A DNA stretch of 64,000 nucleotides from Salinimicrobium sediminilitoris (lineage in GTDB: Bacteria; Bacteroidota; Bacteroidia; Flavobacteriales; Flavobacteriaceae): contig NZ_JAIVCC010000005.1 in the NCBI RefSeq assembly GCF_020866905.1, forward strand, positions 124,001 through 188,000. The letters are read 5' to 3'. The notes under the pieces were generated by a model. The model was not told where the DNA came from. It worked only from the letters and a program-made list of their open reading frames with translations, and did not search any database. Numbering within the stretch: position 1 is the stretch's first letter; the number at the start of each line of letters is the position of its first letter. Shown in pieces: positions 1 through 10,129 of the stretch. A program made the position numbers and the translations under genes.

Positions 1-1832
1 TAATAACCCGCAAGATCCACCTGCACAACCCGATCAAAATTAAGCCGAAGCCCAAGTTCTGCATTATATGCTTTTTCGGGTTCAAGATTAGGATTGGGAA
101 CGACCACCAGGCCGGGCGCCGAATCAAATATCTTACCTACGTCATCTATGTTAGGGGCTCTAAAGGCGGTAGAAAAATTTAGTTGCCAGCCTAAAATGTC
201 ATTTGGCTGCCAGTTTAATCCGGCACTTCCTGTTAGGGCACCTGTTCGCAGATTAGCATCTGAAAAAGGGAAATCATAGGTATCTTCATCAAACGTGGCA
301 TCCAGCAAAATATAATTATACCTGGCGCCAGTTTGCAGCGTAAGTTCAGGGTTTAATTCCCACTGAAAATTGCTGTACGCAGCCAAAGATTCCCACGAAG
401 AATTATCGGGATACCTGGAAGCGCCGGGATTCGTCTCACCCGTTACAATATTTTGTTCACTTCCGGCTGAATTAACCCGGTTAAAAACGTATTCTCCTCC
501 ATAAAAAAGGCTGCTTTTCCTGAATTTTTTCTCAAAATCCAGGTTCAAAGAATAGGCATTTACCTTTTCCCTGGTATGAAAAAGCACCTCCTCACCGTAT
601 CCTCTGTCATTCCGGCTTTCTTCAAAATACTGGTATGCGGCTGTAAATTTTGCCTCATCATAGAACCTTCCATTCCCTACTTTATCCAGCTGCAAATTTG
701 TTTGCAGCCACTCCTGCGGCCCGTAATACCATTCAGCGGCACGTAAAACTCCATCGCGTTTGCGGTAAAGCCGGTCATAACGTGGAAAATTGGAAGTTGT
801 TGAATAAATAATTCCGAGGGAAAAGTCGTATTCCTCTGTAGGTTTAAATCTTATTTTTTGAAGCAGGTTGAGCTGCTCATATCCCGTAGGTTTTTGAACT
901 TTTGGATCCTTATTCTCAACCATAAAGTCACGGCCATCCCTTCGCACGGCATAATCTGGCCGCAAATATTCTTCGGGACCATGGCTACCCATGCGCATAT
1001 GTCCAAAATCTGAATAGGAAGCACTGGTCAAAAAAGACCATTCCCTGCGCCCATAAGAAATATCTAAATGGCCCGATTTTTCTTCATTGGCGGTGGCATA
1101 ACGAGTATAAGCCCTTCCGGAAAAATTGCCGCCCTTTGCTACCGAAAAGGCCGGAGTAAGTGTAAAAAAATTAATGACACCCCCAATTGCGTCACTCCCA
1201 AAAATAATTGACCCGGGGCCTAAAACCACTTCGGTCCGCTCCACCGAAAGTGGATCGACGGAAATCACATTCTGAACATTTCCTCCACGAAAAATGGCGG
1301 TATTCATACGAACCCCGTCCACAGTGATCAATAACCTGTTGGTGGCAAAACCTCTAATCATGGGGCTTCCACCACCCAGCTGACTTTTCTGAATATAAAC
1401 CTGGCCCGTACTCTCCAGCAAATCGGCCGAAGTTTGAGGTGCCGAGGTTAATATATCTTTCTGATTAATGGTCACTACCTTTTGTGGAACAAGATTTCTC
1501 TCCTGCTCAAATTTTGAAACTGAAAGCACTACTTCATCGAGTTCATTTTTGGTGGGCTCCAGGTAGACTTTGCTACCCCGATCGAGAATCTGTTTTTTGG
1601 TGGCATGAAATTCTGCGTGAGAAACATGTCTGAAGAAAATTATTTCACCCGATGAAAAAACAGAAAGATTCGCTTCTCCGTCAAAACCTGTGAGCAGGCT
1701 CTTGGATTTATCTTTATTAAAAACAGCAACATTAAAAATAGGTTGCCCGCTTTCCCTGTCAAGAACGACAATCTCCTGGGCCGAAGAAATAGCAAAGAAC
1801 AGGAACAGGAGAAGACTTAAAAACAGCCGCAT
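1..1832 (-). CDS. TonB-dependent outer-membrane receptor (partial, C-terminus off window)
   Basis: About 610 codons are open on the minus strand with no stop before the window edge. My translation shows a signal peptide (residues 1-19, MRLFLSLLLFLFFAISSAQ), a carboxypeptidase-regulatory-like domain (about 20-105), a TonB plug (about 115-235, with IRGFATNRLLITVDG and GSDAIGGVINF) and then barrel strands. Near residue 556 there is a FRAP box followed by NPNL, the pair seen in HemR/HmuR-type heme and hemoglobin receptors, but no histidine lies between them. The role is therefore active uptake of an iron compound or other ligand across the outer membrane, substrate uncertain. Its ATG overlaps the recO stop by one base (TAATG), so it is probably co-translated with recO. 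Confidence 0.88.
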   Translation of the reverse strand, partial: MRLFLSLLLFLFFAISSAQEIVVLDRESGQPIFNVAVFNKDKSKSLLTGFDGEANLSVFSSGEIIFFRHVSHAEFHATKKQILDRGSKVYLEPTKNELDEVVLSVSKFEQERNLVPQKVVTINQKDILTSAPQTSADLLESTGQVYIQKSQLGGGSPMIRGFATNRLLITVDGVRMNTAIFRGGNVQNVISVDPLSVERTEVVLGPGSIIFGSDAIGGVINFFTLTPAFSVAKGGNFSGRAYTRYATANEEKSGHLDISYGRREWSFLTSASYSDFGHMRMGSHGPEEYLRPDYAVRRDGRDFMVENKDPKVQKPTGYEQLNLLQKIRFKPTEEYDFSLGIIYSTTSNFPRYDRLYRKRDGVLRAAEWYYGPQEWLQTNLQLDKVGNGRFYDEAKFTAAYQYFEESRNDRGYGEEVLFHTREKVNAYSLNLDFEKKFRKSSLFYGGEYVFNRVNSAGSEQNIVTGETNPGASRYPDNSSWESLAAYSNFQWELNPELTLQTGARYNYILLDATFDEDTYDFPFSDANLRTGALTGSAGLNWQPNDILGWQLNFSTAFRAPNIDDVGKIFDSAPGLVVVPNPNLEPEKAYNAELGLRLNFDRVVQVDLAGY

Positions 1833-2551
1833 TAATTGTAAATTTCGTTCAGGACCGCAAGAGATTTGGGCTTATGAAAACCCTGAAGATGAATTTCATA
1901 ATATTTCAGGATCATAAGCAAAAATCCGGAGCGTGTCGTCTGGTTTAATTTGATAGCAGCAAGTTCATCAAAGTCTGTGCCCAATAGCCGCTGTAAAAGC
2001 ACAACATTCTCATCATTTATGCAGTCGGGGTTGGTCTCCACATCCTGAAAAGTCCCGTCTACAAGGTTAAAAACAGGCGCATCTTCCTGAGAATCATCGG
2101 GATAGAATCCAAGGTAACGGGTAAGCTTCAGCAGGAAAAGCAAGTGAAAATTCACGGTTTTTTCATGAGTATCAAACCATTCCAGGCTTGCCTCCACATA
2201 ATCGTAAAGGGATGGATTTGCTTCCTCTTCTTTTACAGCATTCCGCAGTACTTCAGAAAGGAACATTACTACAGTAGATTTCACAACATTGGTGTGCAGG
2301 CTTTGGTATACAATTCCCAGTTTTGCCTCTTTCATGTACTCCAGGGCACCTTTGTCTTTATGACTGGCCACAATCTCCAGCTGCGTTAACGGCTGGAAAA
2401 GCGAGGCTTTAATTTTACCTTTTTTAGACTTTAATACACCCCGAAGAAGATAAGTTTTTAATCCGCTTTTTTGGGTGAAGCACTTGACAATAAGATCGGC
2501 TTCCCCATATTTTAAAGCACTAAAGACTATACCTTTTGTAGTGATCAACAT
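1832..2551 (-). CDS. recO: DNA repair protein RecO
   Basis: 239 residues, normal for the family. RecO anneals complementary single strands and, with RecR, loads RecA in the RecF pathway. The N-terminus (MLITTKGIVFSALKYGEADLIVKCFT) matches the RecO OB-fold start, with the basic LLRGVLKSKKGK loop at about 35-46; the rest is the helical C-terminal domain. Two cysteines are present but there is no four-cysteine zinc cluster, unlike Deinococcus RecO. It is the promoter-proximal gene of a pair with the TonB receptor and overlaps it at TAATG. Identification is by sequence pattern. Confidence 0.93.
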   Translation of the reverse strand: MLITTKGIVFSALKYGEADLIVKCFTQKSGLKTYLLRGVLKSKKGKIKASLFQPLTQLEIVASHKDKGALEYMKEAKLGIVYQSLHTNVVKSTVVMFLSEVLRNAVKEEEANPSLYDYVEASLEWFDTHEKTVNFHLLFLLKLTRYLGFYPDDSQEDAPVFNLVDGTFQDVETNPDCINDENVVLLQRLLGTDFDELAAIKLNQTTRSGFLLMILKYYEIHLQGFHKPKSLAVLNEIYN

Positions 2552-2708
2552 CTAATGAAATTGTTTTTTATGCTGAAAAAAATCCTTCAAAAAAGACATT
2601 TTTTGAGCAATAAGATTTCTGATGTACAATCTTCCAAAAAAGGCATTTTAATTAAGTATTTTTCCGAGACCGGTTTGAGCATTGTTTCTATATTGTTAGC
2701 AACAGGCA

Positions 2709-3251
2709 TTATTCTTTTAAAATGGTTTCAATTTCTCCTTGCAATGGGATTTCCGTATGGATAATATCGAGCATCATTAATTTCATAAACTCTTTTTTCT
2801 CTTTTCCGGTTTCCTTAGTATTTGAATAAAGAAAATCTGCTAATTTTTCGGTTTTCATTTTCAAGATTTCCTTCTGCTCCTCGATATTTGCTAAAGTGGA
2901 TACCTTGTTATATTCCATCAATTCGATCTTTGAATTAGAAATGGCTTTCCAGGAGTTTATTTTTATTGTGGGTATATCAATTCCTCCAGCTTTCAGCGTT
3001 ATATCAAGTAATGATATTTTATCATTCTCTAAATAAAGATTCAGGGTATCAAGAAATGATTTTTGAACCTTAATGTTATCCATAATTTCTTTATTAGTTT
3101 CGGTAAGCTCTTTATCAATTGATGTGGATATTTGATTAATATATCTATTGTCTTTTCTGTTCTCATTCCAGTTATTGATGTAAAGCGCAATTAAAATTCC
3201 GAACACTATGGGAACTATTTCTTTAATAAAAGCTTTGAAATATTTTTTCAT
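2709..3251 (-). CDS. Small membrane-anchored protein, DUF6090-like
   Basis: 180 residues with one N-terminal membrane segment (about 9-26) followed by INNWNENRKD, a signature I associate with the flavobacterial DUF6090 family (G-I-L-I-A-L-x-INNWNE). The remainder is soluble, lysine/glutamate-rich and probably helical, with an ISTSIDKELTETNKEI stretch after the anchor. Function is unknown. It stands alone between recO and a pair of small membrane genes in an A+T-rich stretch. The start is the only ATG before the membrane segment. Confidence 0.7.
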   Translation of the reverse strand: MKKYFKAFIKEIVPIVFGILIALYINNWNENRKDNRYINQISTSIDKELTETNKEIMDNIKVQKSFLDTLNLYLENDKISLLDITLKAGGIDIPTIKINSWKAISNSKIELMEYNKVSTLANIEEQKEILKMKTEKLADFLYSNTKETGKEKKEFMKLMMLDIIHTEIPLQGEIETILKE

Positions 3252-3562
3252 ATAAAATTAAAGTAAAAGAAGGTTGTTTTGCTTCTTTCTAAGGTCTCGA
3301 ATTGCGCAAGTAGCGGCTTGGTGACTCAAATTTTTTCTTTAAAGACTGCTTTTTATTGGTAGTCAAAAATGCCATTTTTGACAGGTATTCCGCAATTTGT
3401 GTTATTCATTGCTGTAAACTGGGCTTTCTCCCCTGTTTCATTTTTAGAGGCGCTTAGTCAATCCGGTTAAATAGTTATTCCATTTATATTTTCCTTTTTT
3501 ACCATGTTCAGGAGTTATTTAAAGTCCTAAAAGTCGGTTGTAAGAGAATTAAAAACAAAATT
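3252..3562. other. Intergenic region, 311 nt
   Basis: No ORF with coding character was seen on either strand. The region is A+T-rich and contains one clear structure, the 21-nt palindrome at 3362-3382, described separately. The minus-strand upstream region of the DUF6090-like gene lies in its left part. Confidence 0.5.
3362..3382. repeat. Perfect 21-nt palindrome with core AAAAATGCCATTTTT
   Basis: Arms GTCAAAAATG and CATTTTTGAC around a single central C. The same 15-mer core AAAAATGNCATTTTT recurs exactly at 13826-13840 and 18734-18748. It is not followed by a T-run typical of a terminator, so it may be a protein-binding or structural repeat. Confidence 0.6.
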
Positions 3563-3718
3563 CTACAATAGTAAAAGGTAAATTACAGCCCAAATAACAG
3601 TAAAGAATGATCCTACAAAAAATGTTTCTTTTATTTGTTTTTTATCCTTTTTGGTAATCAACATATAAGCAAGGATAACAATCCAAAGTATTATCAAAAT
3701 GATTCCTGATCTGGCCAT
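3563..3718 (-). CDS. Very small two-TM protein (51 aa), unknown
   Basis: A short ORF found by direct reading. It begins MARSGIILIILWIVILAYML and ends with a second hydrophobic stretch (about 33-51); a KKDKKQ turn lies between the two membrane spans. The ATG lies 9 nt after the stop of the 123-aa membrane protein upstream, in the same direction, which suggests a two-gene unit. No family is recognised. The two clean hydrophobic spans with a basic loop argue for a real gene, but length alone gives weak support. Confidence 0.5.
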   Translation of the reverse strand: MARSGIILIILWIVILAYMLITKKDKKQIKETFFVGSFFTVIWAVIYLLLL

Positions 3719-3727
3719 AAGTTTGGG

Positions 3728-4099
3728 CTAATTATATTCTTTTATAGAATAAACCAATATCAAAGGTGCTGAAAGCGATGCTAAAATATAGAAGTAGGAG
3801 GCAATTTTAAAAAATAAAGTTAGTCTTGGTTTTTTTCTGAGCACAATATCAGTTCTATTCCTGATTTCGTACATATAAAAATTTAACAATATCATTCCTA
3901 CCTCAAGACCTAAGAAAATTTCACGTAGAGGTAGTTTTAACCTCAAAATATGAAAGATTAGAATGAAAAGAAAAAAAAGGTTTACAGCTTGTGCAGTAGA
4001 AAGCACTAAAAGAGGAAAATAAAGAGATGTAACTCTACTCTTTTTAAAATCATAACAATAAAGAAAAAGCTTGTCGTAAAAATTAAGTAATTGATTCAT
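3728..4099 (-). CDS. Hypothetical membrane protein (123 aa)
   Basis: Not recognised. Hydrophobic segments lie at about 27-50 (LYFPLLVLSTAQAVNLFFLF), 58-75 and 95-117, so three or four membrane spans are likely; the loop after the second or third is basic (RNRTDIVLRKKPR). It is followed 9 nt later by the 51-aa two-TM ORF, and its upstream side is closed by the gdhA terminator at 4182-4207, so the pair has its own promoter. No function can be assigned. Confidence 0.6.
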   Translation of the reverse strand: MNQLLNFYDKLFLYCYDFKKSRVTSLYFPLLVLSTAQAVNLFFLFILIFHILRLKLPLREIFLGLEVGMILLNFYMYEIRNRTDIVLRKKPRLTLFFKIASYFYILASLSAPLILVYSIKEYN

Positions 4100-4181
4100 T
4101 TAAGGAGTCTTTATTGTTTGTTGCCAATGTATTATTTTTTTGCCTTGTTTACAACGAAGCAATAAATGTAAGCCAAAAATA

Positions 4182-4207
4182 GAAAAAGCCGCAAACGCGG
4201 CTTTTTC
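4182..4207 (-). terminator. Rho-independent terminator of gdhA
   Basis: Perfect 11-bp inverted repeat GAAAAAGCCGC / GCGGCTTTTTC with a 4-nt loop. On the minus strand it ends in a T-run directly after the gdhA stop (4229). Confidence 0.85.
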
Positions 4208-4228
4208 AGAAAATATTTCAGCAGAAGT

Positions 4229-5584
<1,356 letters not shown>

Positions 5585-5616
5585 TTATTAACGAAAACGT
5601 TTTATACGATTCGGTG

Positions 5617-5624
5617 CAAATATA
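5617..5624 (-). promoter_or_regulatory. Candidate -7 box of the gdhA promoter
   Basis: On the minus strand the sequence reads TATATTTG, matching the Bacteroidetes -7 consensus TAnnTTTG, about 48 nt before the gdhA ATG. No well-spaced TTTG -33 box was found, so support is partial. The leader also holds an AAAACGTTTT palindrome at about 5594-5603. Confidence 0.4.
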
Positions 5625-5752
5625 CATTATCTGCAAAATTTAGCCTTAAAATATTTGTTATTCCTTTTATAATTAATCATTTTCTGAAAGGCCCATAATT
5701 CCCCGTTTCTTTAGGATGTTTTTATATATTTGCTAAGATACGAGATTCTCAT

Positions 5753-6529
5753 ATGGCCAACATTTTCAAAACTTTAATGCTGAGTTACCTGCTTTTTTTC
5801 TTCGGAAAAATTGACTCTCACGCACAGGTTGGAATGGTGGGCCAGGAAATAGGAATAGTTGCCGGCCCGGTAGCCTATTTCACAGACTATGGCTTGCGCT
5901 GGAATCTAGAAACAAATTCTTCTAATGTTGGCCTGGGGGTTGGGTTGGTCTATTATCTCAATTTTGCCTACAAAGCAGATTGTGACTGCTATGCCCGGTA
6001 TAGTTATTTTAACGATCATTTTAGAGTTAGGGCAGAGCTGGATTACCACGAAGGACAATTGAACCATTTTGGAGCAATAGCGCAAAAGAAAACTACCGGA
6101 GGGGAGCAGCTTCGTAGCATGATAGGACAGGCAAAGGTATATGAGATTGGGGCGCATTTAGAATACTATCCTTTGAGCATAAGAGATTACACTGCGTTTG
6201 CATATCCTATCGCCCCATACGTTAGCCTTGGGTTTAATTTTGTTGGTTATGATCCTAATACTTATTCCACCCTTGGACCTTTAGAAGATCATACCTTCCA
6301 TACTTTTGTAGGTTATGTAGACCAGGAAGCCGGTTCCACATGGTCTGTGGTGGCAGGTGCGGGAATGCGTTACAAGCTGGATGTGAGCAGTGATCTTGTG
6401 ATGAACATGCAGTGGAGGTACTACAATACAGACTGGATTGACGGGCTGGATCATGATAATCCGCAGAACAAGTTTAATGATATGATGTTCTGGCTAAACT
6501 TTGGGTACATCTACTATCTGAATTTCTAA
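5753..6529 (+). CDS. Outer-membrane beta-barrel protein, THC0290_0291-like
   Basis: 258 residues with a signal peptide ending at about SHAQ (residue 25), then a periodic pattern of aromatic and glycine residues ending in an aromatic C-terminus (FGYIYYLNF), as in small outer-membrane barrels. The start of the mature part (VGMVGQEIGIVAGPVAYFTDYG) resembles the Bacteroidetes family named THC0290_0291; this match is from memory and not firm. Function is unknown. A TATATTTG -7-like box lies at 5725-5732. It is a single gene, divergent from gdhA. Confidence 0.65.
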   Translation: MANIFKTLMLSYLLFFFGKIDSHAQVGMVGQEIGIVAGPVAYFTDYGLRWNLETNSSNVGLGVGLVYYLNFAYKADCDCYARYSYFNDHFRVRAELDYHEGQLNHFGAIAQKKTTGGEQLRSMIGQAKVYEIGAHLEYYPLSIRDYTAFAYPIAPYVSLGFNFVGYDPNTYSTLGPLEDHTFHTFVGYVDQEAGSTWSVVAGAGMRYKLDVSSDLVMNMQWRYYNTDWIDGLDHDNPQNKFNDMMFWLNFGYIYYLNF

Positions 6530-6862
6530 ATCTTTGTTGTCTGGGGAAAGAACCAAGATCGCTGCGCTTCTAGAATCAGGAACCAAGACTTGTTCTCAGG
6601 TATTTGACTCTTAACCGTACACAACTCCTCTATATAATAAAAAAGGGATAAATCGGCAAACCACCCCCTTATAGCTCGAGAAACAACTTCAACCTCGTTG
6701 TTTTCGTGGCTTTTCCAGATTTCAAATTATTTTTATCGGACAATGTTTCTAAATTAAACGGTAGTTGGTAGACTTGAGTCGGCAGACTTTAGACTGGAGA
6801 TGAAATTGTAAAGGCCCTGAAATATCTTCCAAAGCACCTTCTAAAACCCCATTTTTGAATAC
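6530..6862. other. Intergenic region, 333 nt, with a dispersed repeat
   Basis: It lies between convergent genes. No coding ORF was found. It holds one copy of a 37-nt dispersed repeat (6555-6591) and, at about 6766-6800, a GACTTTAGACTGGAGA-type string of the kind often seen between flavobacterial genes. No clear hairpin terminator was found for either neighbour. Confidence 0.5.
6555..6591 (-). repeat. Dispersed 37-nt repeat, copy A
   Basis: Read on the minus strand it matches 17959-17995 at 33 of 37 positions, including AAGTCTTGGTTCCTG and AAGCGCAGCG or TAGCGCAGCG. It lies just after the stop of the preceding gene. Both copies are intergenic and adjoin 3' ends of genes. Confidence 0.65.
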
Positions 6863-8005
6863 CTAGCCCAGAGCTTGTTTCAGGTCATTGAGGAGATCCT
6901 CCTCATCTTCGATCCCCACACTTAGCCTGATCAAAGAATCTACAATTCCTATTTTGATTCTTTCTTCCTTCGGAATTGAGGCGTGTGTCATACTCGCAGG
7001 ATGACCTGCCAAAGATTCCACTCCTCCCAAAGATTCGGCAAGCGTAAATACCTTTAGTTTTTCTACAAAAGAAGCCGCACTTTCCAAAGTTCCTTCAGCA
7101 GTGGTAAATGACACCATTCCACCGAAGCCGCTCATTTGCTTTTTCGCAATGTCGTGATTGGGATGATCTTCAAAACCCGGCCAGTACACCTTATCAACTT
7201 TTGGATGGCCCTTAAGGAATCTGGCTACTGCTTCGCCATTTTCGCAATGCCGTTGCATGCGCAGATGCAGGGTTTTTATTCCCCTTAAAACCAGGAAACA
7301 GTCCTGAGGTCCTGGAATTGCACCACTGGCCTTTTGTATGAAGTAAAGTCTTTCCGCCAGTTTCTGGTCATTAACTACCAGGCTTCCCATCACTACATCA
7401 CTATGACCTCCAAGATATTTTGTAGCACTGTGCATCACAATATCTGCCCCTAATTCTAGTGGCCGTTGCAGGTAAGCAGTAGCAAAAGTATTATCTACTG
7501 CAAGCAACAGGTTGTATTTTTTCGCAACACGAGACATAGCTTCGATGTCGATAATATTCATCATTGGATTGGTTGGCGTTTCCACCCAGATCATCTTTGT
7601 ATTCTCATTTATATACTGCTCCACCTCCCCTGCATTCTCCATGCTCACAAATTGAAACTTAATTCCAAAATCTTCGTATATCTTCGTGAACAACCTGTAG
7701 GAACCTCCATAAAGATCATTGGTAGAAATGATCTCATCGCCACTTTTGAATAATTTGAGCACCGCATCAATGGCCGCAAGCCCAGACCCAAAAGCAAGCC
7801 CGAATTTTCCATTCTCGATACTGGCGAGGGATCTTTCTAAAGCAGCCCGGGTAGGATTTCCGCTTCGGGAATATTCGAATCCTTTGTGCCCGCCTGGAGT
7901 AGATTGTTTATATGTACTGGTTTGATATATTGGAGGCATTACAGATCCAAAAGCAGGATCGGTATCATGCTGGCCACCATGAATGGTCTTCGTATTGAAC
8001 TTCAT
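6863..8005 (-). CDS. Cystathionine gamma-synthase/lyase family PLP enzyme
   Basis: 380 residues, full length for the Cys/Met-metabolism PLP family. The Schiff-base lysine is K196 in HSATKYLGGHSD, with EYSRSGNPTR (44-53), ETPTNP (142-147) and AVDNTFAT (169-176) as further cofactor and substrate elements. It acts in transsulfuration, either making cystathionine from an O-acylhomoserine (MetB) or cleaving cystathionine (lyase). These activities cannot be separated safely by eye, so no symbol is given. It is a single gene on the minus strand with no sulfur genes beside it. Confidence 0.92.
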   Translation of the reverse strand: MKFNTKTIHGGQHDTDPAFGSVMPPIYQTSTYKQSTPGGHKGFEYSRSGNPTRAALERSLASIENGKFGLAFGSGLAAIDAVLKLFKSGDEIISTNDLYGGSYRLFTKIYEDFGIKFQFVSMENAGEVEQYINENTKMIWVETPTNPMMNIIDIEAMSRVAKKYNLLLAVDNTFATAYLQRPLELGADIVMHSATKYLGGHSDVVMGSLVVNDQKLAERLYFIQKASGAIPGPQDCFLVLRGIKTLHLRMQRHCENGEAVARFLKGHPKVDKVYWPGFEDHPNHDIAKKQMSGFGGMVSFTTAEGTLESAASFVEKLKVFTLAESLGGVESLAGHPASMTHASIPKEERIKIGIVDSLIRLSVGIEDEEDLLNDLKQALG

Positions 8006-8100
8006 TTTTTAGACTTTATTTAAGATATAAATGTAACATTCGATTTTGGGCTTTCCCAAAATAGCCCGTACCTTTCAGATCAGTTTAACAGTAACCATTT

Positions 8101-8880
8101 ATGTCCCGCAAAGTTTTATGTCTGTTGTTGCTCGTGATCGTTTTTTCAAGCTGCAAAAAAGACAAAGAAGAAGAAAAAAAAGAAGAAACACCGGTATCAC
8201 TGAGATTTGAAAAAGAGAGCCTGGTAAAAAAAGCGGGAGAAAATTGTGACACGGCCGATTATGATTGTTCCATTATCGCACTTGATGTTGTAAGGGCTGC
8301 GGGTGCTTCGGAAGTTTCTAAAAAGATCAATCGCAACCTTGATGAACATATCATAAGACTCATCTCAACCCAGGAAAACCCAGCAATCTTGACGCTCGAA
8401 GAACTTTCAGAAAAGTTCCTTGCTGATTACCGCGAGGCAGCCGAAAATTTTTCTGAAGAACCACCATGGGAGGCTTACGTGGATGAAAAAGTATACCTGC
8501 TTAGTGACAGCTTGGTTTCTTTTGGGATAACAACCGAAATCTTTAGCGGAGGAGCCCATGGATATAAAACCCTTACTTTTCTTAATTTCGATCCCACCAG
8601 CGGAAAAATTCTCTCCAAACAAGACATTTTTGAAAAGGATTTCATCTCTTTTGTAGAAGAAAAATTCCGGAAGGAGCAAGGAATACCCGAGGATGAGAAC
8701 ATTAACAGCACCGGCTTCTGGTTTAAAAATGAGACCTTCAACCTTCCCGAGAACATTGGGTTTTCAAATGATAAAGTAGTATTGGTCTACAACTCCTACG
8801 AGATCGCTCCCTATGCAGCCGGAGATATTGTAATGGAAATTCCGCTTGAGGAAGTGCGGCCTTTCATAAGGATTGAATAA
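8101..8880 (+). CDS. DUF3298-type lipoprotein
   Basis: 259 residues. The lipobox VFSSC puts the lipidated cysteine at residue 18, followed by a very charged linker (KKDKEEEKKEE). The C-terminal half contains the DUF3298 pattern (ITTEIFSGGAHGYKTLTFLNFD, then SGKILSKQDIFE and the APYAAG element), a domain found with DUF4163 in PdaC/RsiV-like surface proteins. The protein should sit in the envelope; its ligand or activity here is unknown. It is first in a likely operon with the ArsC-like gene (9 nt later) and the EamA permease. Confidence 0.8.
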   Translation: MSRKVLCLLLLVIVFSSCKKDKEEEKKEETPVSLRFEKESLVKKAGENCDTADYDCSIIALDVVRAAGASEVSKKINRNLDEHIIRLISTQENPAILTLEELSEKFLADYREAAENFSEEPPWEAYVDEKVYLLSDSLVSFGITTEIFSGGAHGYKTLTFLNFDPTSGKILSKQDIFEKDFISFVEEKFRKEQGIPEDENINSTGFWFKNETFNLPENIGFSNDKVVLVYNSYEIAPYAAGDIVMEIPLEEVRPFIRIE

Positions 8881-8889
8881 TTTTACCCA

Positions 8890-9243
8890 ATGAAAAAGAT
8901 CTACTATCTCTCCACCTGTGATACCTGCAAAAGGATCCTGAAAGAACTCGATCCCCCTGCATCTTTTGAAATGCAGGATATAAAGGAAGAACCCATTACT
9001 GAGGAACAGCTACAGGAGCTAAAGCACAAAGCCGGAACTTATGAAGCACTCTTCAGCAAAAGAGCCAGGCTATATAAAGAGGGGGATCTAAAGAACAAGC
9101 AGCTTTCTGAAGATGATTATAAAAACCTGCTTTTAGAACATTATACTTTCCTAAAACGTCCCGTGATCGTGGACGGCCAGAAGATCTTTATCGGCAATTC
9201 CAAAAAGGAAGTAGCTGCCGCAAAAGCTGCACTAAGTGAATAA
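8890..9243 (+). CDS. ArsC/Spx-family thioredoxin-fold protein
   Basis: 117 residues, typical for this family. CDTCKRILKEL places a CxxC pair at C10 and C13, and the arrangement of KRPVIVDGQKIFIGN near the end is the usual family C-terminus. Members are glutaredoxin-dependent arsenate reductases or Spx-like redox regulators; with no ars genes nearby and a CxxC instead of a single cysteine, a general oxidoreductase role is as likely as arsenate reduction. It lies 9 nt after the DUF3298 gene and overlaps the next gene by 8 nt. Confidence 0.85.
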   Translation: MKKIYYLSTCDTCKRILKELDPPASFEMQDIKEEPITEEQLQELKHKAGTYEALFSKRARLYKEGDLKNKQLSEDDYKNLLLEHYTFLKRPVIVDGQKIFIGNSKKEVAAAKAALSE

Positions 9244-10129
9244 GAGGCTGCCGGCAATTCTTGCAGCCATTGGTGCGGGTACAATCTACGGGATCAACCA
9301 TACGGTTGCAAAAGGTTTGATGCCTATTTATATTCAACCTTTTGGTTTTATCCTGCTAAGAGTGACCGGGGCAGCGATCCTATTCTGGCTCATAAGCTTT
9401 ATGGGACCAAAGGAAAAGGTCGCCACCAGTGACTGGCCGCGGCTGTTTGGCTGCGCAGTACTGGGAATGTGTATTAATATGCTGTTTTTCTTCAAAGGCC
9501 TAAACCTTACTACCCCCATTAACAGCTCGGTGATCACAACTATAACCCCAATTATTGTCCTTGTTCTAGCCGCACTCCTTATTAAAGAAAGGATCACCTT
9601 ACTCAAAATCTTAGGTATATTAACAGGACTGGCGGGAGCTCTTGGCCTTATTTTGTTCAGCAGCAGCCAGGTACAGAATGCTCCGAACATTCCGCTGGGA
9701 AATCTTCTGGTGCTGGTAAACGCCACTTCTTATGGACTATACCTTATTCTCGTAAAACCACTTACTGCCAAATACCACCCTTTCACTTTAATGAAATGGC
9801 TTTTTTTAATGGCAGTTTTTATAAACTTACCCTTTACCCTTCAGGAATTCACAGAAGTCGACTGGACCAACCTGCCCAAAGAGGCCATTTTGGGAATGAG
9901 CTTCGTTGTTTTTGGAACAACCTTTCTCACTTACCTGTTGAATGTATATGCATTAAAACAGCTGAGCGCCTCGACAATTAGTGCATTTGTTTACCTACAA
10001 CCCTTAATAGCAATTGTATATGCGGTCTCCACGGGAGCCGATTCTCTCAACATGTTAAAAATTGTTGCTGCTCTCCTTGTTTTCTCCGGAGTTTACATGG
10101 TAACCCGAAAACCTAAGCCTGTAGCATAG
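9236..10129 (+). CDS. EamA/DMT-family transporter
   Basis: 297 residues with about ten hydrophobic segments in two EamA repeats (about 5-140 and 152-292), starting ILAAIGAGTIYGINHTVAKG. It belongs to the drug/metabolite transporter superfamily of inner-membrane exporters or permeases; the substrate is unknown. The start is GTG at 9236, overlapping the ArsC-like stop by 8 nt, which supports translational coupling; no ATG gives a complete first helix. Its 3' end overlaps the convergent thioesterase by 17 nt. Confidence 0.88.
   Translation: MNKRLPAILAAIGAGTIYGINHTVAKGLMPIYIQPFGFILLRVTGAAILFWLISFMGPKEKVATSDWPRLFGCAVLGMCINMLFFFKGLNLTTPINSSVITTITPIIVLVLAALLIKERITLLKILGILTGLAGALGLILFSSSQVQNAPNIPLGNLLVLVNATSYGLYLILVKPLTAKYHPFTLMKWLFLMAVFINLPFTLQEFTEVDWTNLPKEAILGMSFVVFGTTFLTYLLNVYALKQLSASTISAFVYLQPLIAIVYAVSTGADSLNMLKIVAALLVFSGVYMVTRKPKPVA

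Noticed and set aside
2555-2764. 69-codon plus-strand ORF between recO and the DUF6090-like gene
   Set aside because: It overlaps the end of the minus-strand gene and has phenylalanine/lysine-rich composition typical of A+T-rich spacer.
6766-6800. GACTTTAGACTGGAGA-like string compared with 62045-62075
   Set aside because: Only about 11 identical bases are shared, too little to call a repeat pair within this window.
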